Of a stretch of DNA of 64,000 nucleotides, positions 47,191-55,890 are shown piece after piece. The notes below the pieces were generated by a model. That model searched no databases and was not told the origin of the DNA. It saw only the letters and a list, made by a program, of their open reading frames with translations. Each line of letters begins with the position of its first letter. Within the stretch, counting starts at the first letter, position 1. Made by a program: the position numbers and the translations under genes. Source of the DNA: Hyphobacterium marinum. GTDB lineage: Bacteria; Pseudomonadota; Alphaproteobacteria; Caulobacterales; Maricaulaceae. The DNA lies in contig NZ_JAZDRO010000001.1 in assembly GCF_036330325.1 (NCBI RefSeq), forward strand, positions 124,001 to 188,000, given 5' to 3'.

Positions 47191-49659
47191 GTGGCGCAGA
47201 CCATCCAGGTGATAACGCTGATCATTACCGCCGGGGCGGTGATGTTCGCGCTGGCGGCGGGCTTCTGGGCCTATCGCCTGACCGTGGGTGCGCGCCTGGC
47301 CCAGGCCATCTGGAAGAAGCGCGTGCAGGACCTGGAAGGCAAGGTCGCGCGCGCCGATGCCGCCTTCGGGGCGTTCCCGGGTCTGGTCCTCGTGTGGGAC
47401 GACGCACCCGCGCCATCCGAAGGCGCGAGTGAAAGCTGGGGCCGGCCGCGCATTTTCGGCGCGCCGTCTGCGCTGGCCTCGCTTCTGAAATTCGCCGAAG
47501 CCACCGATGGTCCCGAACCGGGCGGGTTGCTGCTGGAAGGCGTTGCCGACTATGAAGCCCGTGCCGCGGGCGGTGAAGAAACCACGCTGCGCCGCCGCTT
47601 CGCAGAACTGGTCGAGAACGGCCAGCCCTTCTCGCTGACCATTCTGGGGCCGGAAGGCCGGTTCCTCGAAGCCGACGGGCGGGCTGCCGGAACCCAGCTC
47701 ATCCTCTGGCTTGCCGACACGACCGTGCGCGGCATGGAGGAATCCGGGGCGCGGGGACGCATCGAGGAAAGCCGCAAGCTGATCGAGGCGGATCCGGCGG
47801 CCTATCTCGACGCGCTCGAACGCGCGCCCTTCCCGGCCTGGCGGATGAATGCGACGGGCCGGCTCGTCTGGGCGAATGCCGCCTATGCCGACGCCGTCGA
47901 GGCGAAGGACGCCGAAACCGCGCTTTCCAAACAGATCACGCTCGATCCTGGTCAGAAGGGTCAGGCCGCCGAAGCGGCAAAGTCCGGCGAGGCGGTCGCC
48001 CGCGTGCGCCCGGTGGTGATGGGCGGCAAGCGCCGCGCGCTCGACCTCATCTCTTTCCCGATATCGGGCGGCGCGGCCGGGTTCGCCATCGACGTCACCG
48101 ATGGCGAGGAAGCCAAGGCGGCGCTGAAACGTTTCCGCCGCGCGCACGACGACACGCTCAACCACATGGCCGAATCGGTCGCGGTGTTCGACCGCAGCCA
48201 GCGCCTCGTCTTCCGCAATACGGCGTTTGAAAGCCTGTTCGGCCTCGACACCAAATGGCTGGATGACTGGCCGGGCCACGGTGAGGTCCTCGACCGTCTG
48301 CGCGAGAAGCGCCTGCTGCCCGAACAGGCCGACTATGCCGCCTGGAAGAAGGACGAGCTGAAACGCTACGACGCCGCGCCGAACGAGGAATGGCCCGACG
48401 AGCTGTGGCCGCTGCCCGATGGCCGGACGCTGCGCGTTGCCCGCCAGCGCCACCCGCTGGGCGGTGTGATGATGATTTTCGAGGACAAGACCGACGAGCT
48501 CGCCCTGCGTGCCCGCTTCAACACGCTGATCAATGTCCAGCGCGCCACGCTCGACAAGCTGCACGAGGCGGTCGCCGTGTTCGGATCGGACGGACGGCTG
48601 CGCCTGCACAACACCGCGTTTGAATCGCTGTGGAACCTCACGCCTGCTGAACTGGAAGGTCAGCCCGAATTCGACGCTGTCGCGGAGAAGTGCGCCACGC
48701 TCTATGCCGACGATGCGGTGTGGAGCGCGATGAAGGCGCGCGCGACCGATCCCAGCCCGCAGGCGCGCAAGCACGTCACCGGCGAGATGCAGCGCGTCGA
48801 CGACCGCACGCTGACCTGGCTGTCGCGGCCGCTGCCCGATGGCGCGACGTTGATCGCCTGGGATGATGTCACGGACTCCCGCCGGATCGAGGAAGCGCTG
48901 CGCGACCGCGCCGAGGCACTGGAAACGTCCGAACGCATCAAGAGCGAATTCGTCGAACATGTGAGCTATCAGCTGCGTACCCCGCTCACCACGATCGGCG
49001 GCTATACCGACATGCTGATGCAGGGCATGTCCGGGGAATTGACCGAAAAGCAGATGGGGCCGATGACCGCCATCCGCACCGCGTCAGACGATCTTGCCAA
49101 GCTGATCGACGATATCCTGGATGTGGCGGCCATCGATGCCGGACAGCTGGAACTCGAACTGGGCGATGTCGATCTAGGCGCGCTGGCCGAGGATTGCGCC
49201 GCGCTGCTCGCCGCCAAGGCCCAGCATGGCGAAATCAAGCTGTCGGTCGAGGCCCCGGACGATGCCGCCATGCTGCGCGGCGACACCAAGCGCCTGCGTC
49301 AGGTGATGGTGAATTTGCTCTCCAACGCGCTGCGCCACACCGGCAAAGGCGGCAAGGTTTCGCTCAGCGTCGAGACGTCCGGCGATGGCGGCGCGACGAT
49401 TTCGGTCTCCGATGACGGCGAGGGCATCGCACCTGACCGGCAGGCGAAAGTGTTCGAGCGTTTTGAGCGCGGCGTGCGCGGCGGAGCGGGCCTGGGTCTC
49501 GCCCTCGTCAAGGAAATCATCGAGCTGCATGGCGGCTGGGTCGATCTCATCTCCGAGCCGGAGAAAGGCACGACCGTGGTTTGCCACCTGCCGCCGGAAG
49601 CCCCGGCGGAAAGCGCCGCGCCCGAGCTGGATCTTGCCCGGCAGGCCGCCGCGTCCTGA
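47191..49659 (+). CDS. divL: Cell-polarity pseudo-kinase DivL (Tyr in place of His)
   Basis: This encodes 822 residues from GTG 47191. One N-terminal transmembrane helix (about 7-29) precedes PAS-like sensor regions (about 205-300, 320-440, 450-560). The dimerisation segment reads EFVEHVSYQLRTPLTTIGGYTDML: Tyr593 stands where other histidine kinases have the phospho-accepting His. That Tyr is the hallmark of DivL in Caulobacter. The catalytic domain has NLLSNALRHTGKGG, DDGEGIAP and GAGLGLALVKEI. DivL binds phosphorylated DivK and controls the CckA-CtrA pathway, which sets cell fate at division. GANTC sites lie upstream. Confidence 0.94.
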   Translation: MAQTIQVITLIITAGAVMFALAAGFWAYRLTVGARLAQAIWKKRVQDLEGKVARADAAFGAFPGLVLVWDDAPAPSEGASESWGRPRIFGAPSALASLLKFAEATDGPEPGGLLLEGVADYEARAAGGEETTLRRRFAELVENGQPFSLTILGPEGRFLEADGRAAGTQLILWLADTTVRGMEESGARGRIEESRKLIEADPAAYLDALERAPFPAWRMNATGRLVWANAAYADAVEAKDAETALSKQITLDPGQKGQAAEAAKSGEAVARVRPVVMGGKRRALDLISFPISGGAAGFAIDVTDGEEAKAALKRFRRAHDDTLNHMAESVAVFDRSQRLVFRNTAFESLFGLDTKWLDDWPGHGEVLDRLREKRLLPEQADYAAWKKDELKRYDAAPNEEWPDELWPLPDGRTLRVARQRHPLGGVMMIFEDKTDELALRARFNTLINVQRATLDKLHEAVAVFGSDGRLRLHNTAFESLWNLTPAELEGQPEFDAVAEKCATLYADDAVWSAMKARATDPSPQARKHVTGEMQRVDDRTLTWLSRPLPDGATLIAWDDVTDSRRIEEALRDRAEALETSERIKSEFVEHVSYQLRTPLTTIGGYTDMLMQGMSGELTEKQMGPMTAIRTASDDLAKLIDDILDVAAIDAGQLELELGDVDLGALAEDCAALLAAKAQHGEIKLSVEAPDDAAMLRGDTKRLRQVMVNLLSNALRHTGKGGKVSLSVETSGDGGATISVSDDGEGIAPDRQAKVFERFERGVRGGAGLGLALVKEIIELHGGWVDLISEPEKGTTVVCHLPPEAPAESAAPELDLARQAAAS

Positions 49660-49762
49660 CGCCGTTTCCGCAAACGGAAGGGCAACCGCAGTCGAAGGCG
49701 ACGGATCATCGACATCGTGACCGTTGAAGCCGGGTCTTGAACCTGCCGCAAACGGATCGATC

Positions 49763-50494
49763 ATGAATTCGAAGCTTGCACTGACAATACTCGCCACCCT
49801 GAGCGTGGCGGTCACCGCCTGCGCGTCCAACCCCGATCCCCGTGGGGGGGCCCGCGGCCCCGGAGGCGGCGAACGGAGCGGCATGGGCGGAGGATCCGGC
49901 TTTGATCGCGCCACCGCCCTTCTCGAACGAGGTAACGCCGCTGCGGCTCACACCGGCTTCCTGTGCATTGCCTCGCAAGGGCCGGGATATGAAATCGCCT
50001 GGCATTCGGCCGGTATGGCTTCGCTCTCCATGGCTGATGCGGCCAGTCCTGAAGCCGGGGTTGCCGACGGGCTGCGCGACCGCGGGCTGCTCGAACTGAT
50101 CACGGCTGCCAATGCCGGCTGGCCGGCGTCACAGGCTGAACTGGCCATGGCGTTCGCGGCGCGCGGAGATGAAGCCGGGCTGGAGCGGGCCGCCTATTGG
50201 CTGGCGGTGCTCGACGCCAATCCCCGCGACCTTGCCCTCGGGCTCGAACGCATCCCGGTGGCAAGGCGCGTTGTCATCGAGTCCAGCATAGGCCCGGACC
50301 GGCTGGCTGCCGGCGAGCAGGAGGCGGGCGATTTCCGGCTGCAACCCCTGGAGCGGCAGGAAAGCGAGCTGTCCTGTCAGCCCTGGCTGGTTGAAGCGCG
50401 CCGACCCCAGGGGCGCGGCAACGGTGATGGCCCGCGAGGGGGGCGCGGCGGACGGCGTGGCGGCGGGGGCGGACGGCGCGGACCCGGCGGCTGA
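49763..50494 (+). CDS. Lipoprotein with Gly/Arg-rich tail
   Basis: This encodes 243 residues from ATG 49763. The lipobox is VTACAS after a hydrophobic stretch. A Gly/Arg-rich segment follows, then a helical region (about 50-200) of Ala-rich pairs resembling Sel1-like repeats (ASQAELAMAFAARGDEAGLERAAYWLAVLDA). The end is Gly/Arg-rich (RGGRGGRRGGGGGRRGPGG). It lies between divL and tsaE and may be cotranscribed with them. No specific family was recognised. Confidence 0.65.
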   Translation: MNSKLALTILATLSVAVTACASNPDPRGGARGPGGGERSGMGGGSGFDRATALLERGNAAAAHTGFLCIASQGPGYEIAWHSAGMASLSMADAASPEAGVADGLRDRGLLELITAANAGWPASQAELAMAFAARGDEAGLERAAYWLAVLDANPRDLALGLERIPVARRVVIESSIGPDRLAAGEQEAGDFRLQPLERQESELSCQPWLVEARRPQGRGNGDGPRGGRGGRRGGGGGRRGPGG

Positions 50495-50563
50495 CCCCGC
50501 GTACCGGAGCACCGCATTGCCACCGCTTGCCCGCACGCCCGGGCTTGGCTAAGCGCTGGGGGC

Positions 50564-51037
50564 ATGACACCGCGCACGCTCACTTCTGTTTCCCTGACCG
50601 ATCCGGACGCGACCCTTGCGCTCGGCGCGGCGCTGGCGGACTGCCTGGAGGCGGGTGACACGGTGTTCCTGATCGGCGATCTCGGTGCGGGCAAGACGAC
50701 GCTGGCGCGCGGCCTGATCGCATCGGCCTGCGGGATCGATGACGTGCCAAGCCCGACCTATACGCTGGTGCAAAGCTACGAAACAAAAGACGGGACGCCG
50801 CTTCTGCATGCCGACCTCTACCGGATCGATGACGAGGCCGATCTCGACGAGCTGGGGCTGGAGGACGCCTTTGCCGATTGCATCGTCCTTGTTGAGTGGC
50901 CGGACCGGCTGGGGCGACGCGCGCCGGAGCGGAGGCTCGACATCGTGATGACGGCAGGTGACGCGCCGCGCGAAGCCCGTATCATCGCGCACGGCGACTG
51001 GGAGGACCGGCTTGAAAGACTCGACGCGGATATCTGA
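50564..51037 (+). CDS. tsaE: tRNA t6A biosynthesis ATPase TsaE
   Basis: This encodes 157 residues. The Walker A motif GDLGAGKTTLARGL is at Gly38-Leu51 (Lys44). DDVPSPTYTLVQSYE and LLHADLYRIDDEADLDELGLEDAF, with the acidic Walker-B-like block, and IVLVEWPDRLG are typical. It works with TsaB and TsaD to form threonylcarbamoyladenosine at position 37 of ANN-decoding tRNAs. The next gene starts 4 bp after its stop; in Caulobacter relatives it also lies with amgK and murU. Confidence 0.94.
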   Translation: MTPRTLTSVSLTDPDATLALGAALADCLEAGDTVFLIGDLGAGKTTLARGLIASACGIDDVPSPTYTLVQSYETKDGTPLLHADLYRIDDEADLDELGLEDAFADCIVLVEWPDRLGRRAPERRLDIVMTAGDAPREARIIAHGDWEDRLERLDADI

Positions 51038-51041
51038 GCGC

Positions 51042-52112
51042 ATGGCGTTTCTCGTCGGCGCGGGATGGCGCGACGCGGCGTTGCAGGAATTTCCCGGCGA
51101 CGCCTCGACGCGCCGCTATGCGCGCCTGACCCGCAAGGGCGAGACCGCCATCCTGATGGACGCGCCGGCGCGGTCCGAAGCACCGGCCTGTCCCGCCGGG
51201 GCCAGCCCCCGCGAACGCCAGGCGCTCGGTTACAACGCCGTGGCGCGTCTGGCCGGGAATAATCTCGCCGCCTTTTCCGGTATCGCTGCGGCGCTGACCG
51301 CACGCGGGTTTTCCGCGCCGCGTGTGCTTGCCGCCGACTTCAAGACCGGCTTCCTGCTGCTGGAAGATCTCGGCGATGACCTCTTCGTGCGGGCGATTGG
51401 ACGGGGCGAGGCCGAAGCCCCGCTCTATGAACAGGCCGTCGATGTACTCGCCGCGCTTTACCGGTCGAGCTTCCCCGAACGCATGCGCGCGTTCTCGCAG
51501 GACTGGATCGTGTCGCCCTATGACCGGCTGGCGCTGCAGGCCGAGGCTGATCTCTTTGTCGACTGGTATGCGGACAAGCGCTCGGGCAAGCCGGTCAGCG
51601 ATGCCGCGCGGACCGACTGGCATGCCGCGTGGAAACCGGCCTTCGCCGCGCTCGACGCCCATCCCAAGGGTTTGGCCCTGCGCGATTTTCACGCCGAGAA
51701 TCTGCTCTGGCTGCCGGAACGGGCGGGGCCCGCGAAAGTCGGTCTCATAGACTTCCAGGACGCGCTTTTTGCGCACCCGGCCTATGACCTTGTCTCTCTG
51801 ATCGAGGATGCGCGCCGTGACGTGTCACCAGACCTCGCCGCGCCCCTGAAACGACGCTTCATCGAAAAGTCTGGCCTCTCTGGCGAGGACGCGTTCGACG
51901 CCGCCTATGCCGTCACCGCGGCCCAGCGCAACGCGAAAATCCTGGGGATTTTCGTGCGGCTCGCTGAACGTGACCGGAAACCGAAATATCTCGATCTGTT
52001 GCCGCGTGTCGCCCACCATTTCGTCAATGATCTGGCCCATCCGGCGCTTGGCGACGTCCGGGCCTGGGTCGAAACCCACACGCCGGATGTTTTCGAGGAG
52101 GCGAAACGATGA
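51042..52112 (+). CDS. amgK: Anomeric MurNAc/GlcNAc kinase AmgK
   Basis: This encodes about 356 residues from ATG 51042. It belongs to the aminoglycoside-phosphotransferase fold: N-lobe EFPGDASTRRYARL.RKG..AILMDAP, hinge LLLEDLGDDLF, catalytic loop LALRDFHAENLLWLPER and the metal-binding Asp in GLIDFQDALFAHPAYDLVSL. AmgK phosphorylates the anomeric carbon of MurNAc and GlcNAc in muropeptide recycling and, with MurU, bypasses fosfomycin-sensitive MurA. The next gene overlaps by ATGA and is MurU, which supports the call. The start could be slightly upstream (TTG 51012). Confidence 0.92.
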   Translation: MAFLVGAGWRDAALQEFPGDASTRRYARLTRKGETAILMDAPARSEAPACPAGASPRERQALGYNAVARLAGNNLAAFSGIAAALTARGFSAPRVLAADFKTGFLLLEDLGDDLFVRAIGRGEAEAPLYEQAVDVLAALYRSSFPERMRAFSQDWIVSPYDRLALQAEADLFVDWYADKRSGKPVSDAARTDWHAAWKPAFAALDAHPKGLALRDFHAENLLWLPERAGPAKVGLIDFQDALFAHPAYDLVSLIEDARRDVSPDLAAPLKRRFIEKSGLSGEDAFDAAYAVTAAQRNAKILGIFVRLAERDRKPKYLDLLPRVAHHFVNDLAHPALGDVRAWVETHTPDVFEEAKR

Positions 52113-52834
52113 CCACTCCGATCCGGACCGGAATGGCGCTCGCTGCCGGGCGCGGCACGCGGATGAAACCGCTGACCGATACGCGGCCCAAGGCACTCGT
52201 TGAGGTGGGCGGCAAGACGCTGCTCGACTGGGCGCTTGACCGCTTTGCCGATGCGGGCGTGGAGAACACCGTCGTCAACATCCATCACTTCGCCGATCAG
52301 ATGGAGGACCATCTTTCCCGGCGCGAAGGTGCTCCCGCAGTGACGATTTCCGACGAGCGCGATGAACTCCTCGAAACCGGGGGCGGTCTGGTCAAGGCGC
52401 TCCCGCTTCTGGGAAACGACCCGGTTTTCGTGACCAATATCGACGCGGTCTGGGTCGACGAATGGGGCAATGAACTCAAGCGTCTCGCCGCGCACTGGAA
52501 CCCGGCCGAGATGGACGTGCTGCTGTTGCTCGCCCCCATTGAGCGCACATTGGGATTTGACGGGCCGGGCGACTTTTTCGTCGATCCGACAGGCGGGCTG
52601 GAATGGCGCGGCGACCGTGACAAGGCCCCTTTCGCCTATGCCGGGGCGCATATCGTCAATCCGGCCATCTTCAGGGGTGAGGCAATCCGGCGTTTCTCGC
52701 TGGTCGAGACGTGGAAAAAGCTGTCAGCGCAAGGCCGCCTGCATGGGCTGCCGATGGATTCCTTCTGGATGCATGTCGGCGACCCTGACGCGCGTGAGGC
52801 CGCCGAGGCCCATCTGAAGGCCATGCGCGCGTGA
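52109..52834 (+). CDS. murU: N-acetylmuramate-1-phosphate uridylyltransferase MurU
   Basis: This encodes 241 residues. The nucleotidyltransferase signature ALAAGRGTRMKPLTDTRPKALVEVGGK opens the protein. DELLETGGGLVKALPLLG, FVTNIDAVW with the metal Asp, YAGAHIVNP and FWMHVGDP follow. It makes UDP-MurNAc from MurNAc-1-phosphate made by AmgK. The start shares ATGA with amgK and the stop shares GTGA with the addB start, so translation is coupled. Confidence 0.94.
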   Translation: MTTPIRTGMALAAGRGTRMKPLTDTRPKALVEVGGKTLLDWALDRFADAGVENTVVNIHHFADQMEDHLSRREGAPAVTISDERDELLETGGGLVKALPLLGNDPVFVTNIDAVWVDEWGNELKRLAAHWNPAEMDVLLLLAPIERTLGFDGPGDFFVDPTGGLEWRGDRDKAPFAYAGAHIVNPAIFRGEAIRRFSLVETWKKLSAQGRLHGLPMDSFWMHVGDPDAREAAEAHLKAMRA

Positions 52835-55800
52835 GTGCATGGGGTGATACCGGCGCGCCCCGCGTCTTCACCATGCCGCCCCAGGCAGACTTTCTGGACG
52901 CGCTTGCCCGGCACGTGCTGGCCGAATTCGGCGGTGACGACCCCGAAGCCCTGGCCGACGTCACCATCCTGACGCCGACACGGCGCGCAGGCCGCGCCCT
53001 GATGGATGCGTTTGCCCGTGCGGCCGGCCCCGATCGCGGTGCGTTGATCCTGCCCCTGATCCGGCCGATCGGCGATGTCGATGCCGACGAGCCGCCCTTC
53101 GAACCGGGCGAACTCGCCGGGATTGCACCGCCCGCCGTTGAACCGGCCCGGCGGCAATTCGAGCTGGCGCGGCTGATCCTCGCCAAGGAAGCAGCGCTGG
53201 GGCGGCGCATCGGGATTGCCGGCGCGATGGCGCTGGCCGAGCCGCTTGCCGTACTGATCGATGATCTGTGGACCGAGGAGACCGGCGACCTCGCCGCCTT
53301 CGGCGACGCGCTGCGCGCCCGCCTGCCCGGGCATTTGCAGGAATCGCTGGACTTTCTGTCCATCGTCAATCGCGCCTGGCCGCAAAGGCTCGCCGAACTG
53401 CAACTGACCGATGCCGCCCAGCGCCGGTCCGCCCTGCTCCACGCACTGGCTGACCGCTGGCGCGAGACACCGCCGGAGGGGCCGGTCATCGCTGCCGGAT
53501 CGACCGGGTCCATCCCGGCCGCCGCGGAACTGATGGCGGTCGTCGCCCGCTTGCCTCAGGGGGCGGTGGTCCTGCCCGGCCTCGACCGGGGTATGGACGA
53601 CAAGGCCTGGGAGAAGATCGATTCCGCCCACCCGCAATGGGCGCTGAAAGATTTCCTGGAACGCCTTGATCTTGACCGCGCCGACATTGGCGACTGGCCC
53701 GGAGCCGAAGCAGAAACCCCGGCACTGGCCCGCCAGAGGGTTATCGCTGAGGCCTTGCGTCCGGCCGAGGAAACCGCCGACTGGCTCAAGCGCATCGACG
53801 CGCTCAAGGAATGGAGTGGAGATTTCTTCGCGTCCGGGTTTTCCGGCCTCAGCCTTGTTGAAGCGCGCAATCCCGACGCGGAAGCCCGCGCCATCGCCCT
53901 GATGCTGCGCGAGACGCTGAGCCGCGATGACGAAACCGCCATGGTGGTGACGCCGGACCGGGGCCTTGCAAGGCGTATCTCCTCGGAGTTGCGGCGCTTC
54001 GGGGTCCAGCTCGACGATTCGGCGGGCACAGCGCTCACCGCGACCCTGCCAGGCGGCTTTCTGCGCCTCGTGCTCGATGTCGCCAGCGACCCCGGCTCGG
54101 CACTGGCGCTCAATGCGCTCTGGGCATCACCGCTGTTTTCGCTCGGCCGTGCGCGGGGCCCACTCAAGCGCGAGCTCGACCTGCTCGATCTCGCCTTGCG
54201 CGGGGCGCGGCCCGGCAATGATTTCGACGCCATCCGCAAACGGCTCGCCGATCCAGAGAACCGCAATGTGCGCGACCATGACCGCGCGCGGCTGACAGCA
54301 CTGGCGGGTCAGATCGAAACCGCGCTTACCCCCCTGCTGACCGAGCGCACGCGCCCGGCGGCGGACTGGGCGCGCGCCCTCGCCGAAGCTGCCGAGGCGC
54401 TGGCCGCCAGCGACCGGCAGGCCGGGGCGGACCGGCTGTGGGCCGGGGAAGGCGGAGAGGCCGCTGCCACGCTGCTGCGGGAGTTCATCACCGAAGCGGA
54501 GGTGCTGCCTGATCTGACGCTGGCGGAATTCGCGGCGGCCTTCGGTGAACTGGCCGGGTCGCGGCGGGTGAGGCCGCAAGGCGATCTGCATCCGCGCCTG
54601 CGCCTGTTCGGGCCGCTTGAGGCGCGGCTGCTGACCGCCGACCGGGTCATTCTCGCCGGGTTGAATGAAGGCGTCTGGCCGGCTGGCCTGGGCAGCGATC
54701 CCTGGCTGTCGCGCGGCATGCGTGAAGAGGCCGGTCTGCCACCGCAAGAGCGCCGTTTCGGCCTGGCCGCCCATGACTTTGCCCAGCTCGCCGGAGCAAA
54801 GGAGGCGATCCTGACCCGGTCATTGAAAGCCGATGGAGCCCCCACCGTCGCCTCGCGCTGGATCTGGCGGCTGCAGACGCTGGCCCGCGGGGCGCTGGGC
54901 GAAGAGGGTGCCAAGCAGGCGCTCTCGCCTGCGCTTGACTACACCGGGCTCGCCGAAGCGCTGGATCATGCCGCTTCGGCCGCGCCGGTCGGGGAACCGT
55001 ATGCAAGACCGCCTGTCGCGGCGCGGCCGAAGCGGCTGTCGGTCACCGATGTCCGCAAATGGATCCGAGACCCGTACGCCATTCATGCCCGCCATGTCCT
55101 GAAACTGGTCGCCCGGGACGATGCCGATCTGGACATCGGCCCGCGCGAGCGGGGCTCGGCGCTGCATGCCGCACTGGAAGCCTTCATCGAGGCGTATCCC
55201 GAGGGCGATTTGCCGGAAGACGCGGCGGAACGCCTGCTGGCGCTCGGTGATGCGGCGCTGGAGAAAGCCGGGTTCGATGAAGCCGCCCGCGTCGAGGAAC
55301 GCGTCCGCTTTGCCCGGTCAGTGGAGATTTTTCTCGAATGGGAGGCCGGGCGGCGGCGTCAGGGTATCCGACCCGGCCCCCTCGAGATCAAGGGCGAATG
55401 GGATGTGCCCGGAACGCCCCTCACCGTGTCGGGGATCGCCGATCGTATCGATTTCAATCCGGACGGCACGTTCGATATCATCGACTACAAGACCGGCGCT
55501 CCGCCAACCAAAGCTGCGACTGCGGCCAATTATGAGCCCCAGCTACCGCTGGAAGCCGCGATGGCCGCCGCCGGTGCTTTTCCCGGTCTCGACCCCTCGG
55601 AGACATCCGGCCTCATTTATCTGCGTCTGTCAGGGGGACGATCAGCCGGGGGGGAAGCCCGGATCGATGGTCCGCCGTCGCGCGGCAAACCGCCTGTCAG
55701 CGCAATGGATTATGCCGCGCAATACGAAGACCTGTTGCGCCAGCTGATCGAGACCTATGCCGATCCGGAGATGGCCTATCGCTCGCAGCCGCGTGCGCAG

Positions 55801-55890
55801 TATGTCGACGAGTACGGCGACTATGACCGGCTGGCCCGGCGCAAGGAGTGGGCCGATGCCGCAACTGATGGCGAGGGAGGGGAGGCATGA
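52831..55890 (+). CDS. addB: AddB subunit of the AddAB helicase-nuclease
   Basis: This encodes 1019 residues from a GTG overlapping the murU stop. It is the alphaproteobacterial AddB form: the N-terminal TILTPTRRAGRALMDAF replaces the usual ATP-binding motif and is probably inactive. The inner part has the helicase-like AMVVTPDRGLARRI and RVILAGLNEGVWPA. The C-terminal RecB-like nuclease has FDIIDYKTGAPP, with the catalytic Asp and Lys. With AddA it unwinds and trims double-strand breaks and loads RecA. Cysteine ligands of the iron-sulfur cluster seen in Bacillus AddB are not evident. Confidence 0.93.
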   Translation: MSAWGDTGAPRVFTMPPQADFLDALARHVLAEFGGDDPEALADVTILTPTRRAGRALMDAFARAAGPDRGALILPLIRPIGDVDADEPPFEPGELAGIAPPAVEPARRQFELARLILAKEAALGRRIGIAGAMALAEPLAVLIDDLWTEETGDLAAFGDALRARLPGHLQESLDFLSIVNRAWPQRLAELQLTDAAQRRSALLHALADRWRETPPEGPVIAAGSTGSIPAAAELMAVVARLPQGAVVLPGLDRGMDDKAWEKIDSAHPQWALKDFLERLDLDRADIGDWPGAEAETPALARQRVIAEALRPAEETADWLKRIDALKEWSGDFFASGFSGLSLVEARNPDAEARAIALMLRETLSRDDETAMVVTPDRGLARRISSELRRFGVQLDDSAGTALTATLPGGFLRLVLDVASDPGSALALNALWASPLFSLGRARGPLKRELDLLDLALRGARPGNDFDAIRKRLADPENRNVRDHDRARLTALAGQIETALTPLLTERTRPAADWARALAEAAEALAASDRQAGADRLWAGEGGEAAATLLREFITEAEVLPDLTLAEFAAAFGELAGSRRVRPQGDLHPRLRLFGPLEARLLTADRVILAGLNEGVWPAGLGSDPWLSRGMREEAGLPPQERRFGLAAHDFAQLAGAKEAILTRSLKADGAPTVASRWIWRLQTLARGALGEEGAKQALSPALDYTGLAEALDHAASAAPVGEPYARPPVAARPKRLSVTDVRKWIRDPYAIHARHVLKLVARDDADLDIGPRERGSALHAALEAFIEAYPEGDLPEDAAERLLALGDAALEKAGFDEAARVEERVRFARSVEIFLEWEAGRRRQGIRPGPLEIKGEWDVPGTPLTVSGIADRIDFNPDGTFDIIDYKTGAPPTKAATAANYEPQLPLEAAMAAAGAFPGLDPSETSGLIYLRLSGGRSAGGEARIDGPPSRGKPPVSAMDYAAQYEDLLRQLIETYADPEMAYRSQPRAQYVDEYGDYDRLARRKEWADAATDGEGGEA

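Noticed and set aside
47137..48960. 607-codon open frame on the minus strand
   Set aside because: It lies antisense to divL, has no ribosome-binding site or recognisable domain, and shows the Arg/Gly/Ala/Gln-rich composition typical of reverse-strand readings of GC-rich genes.
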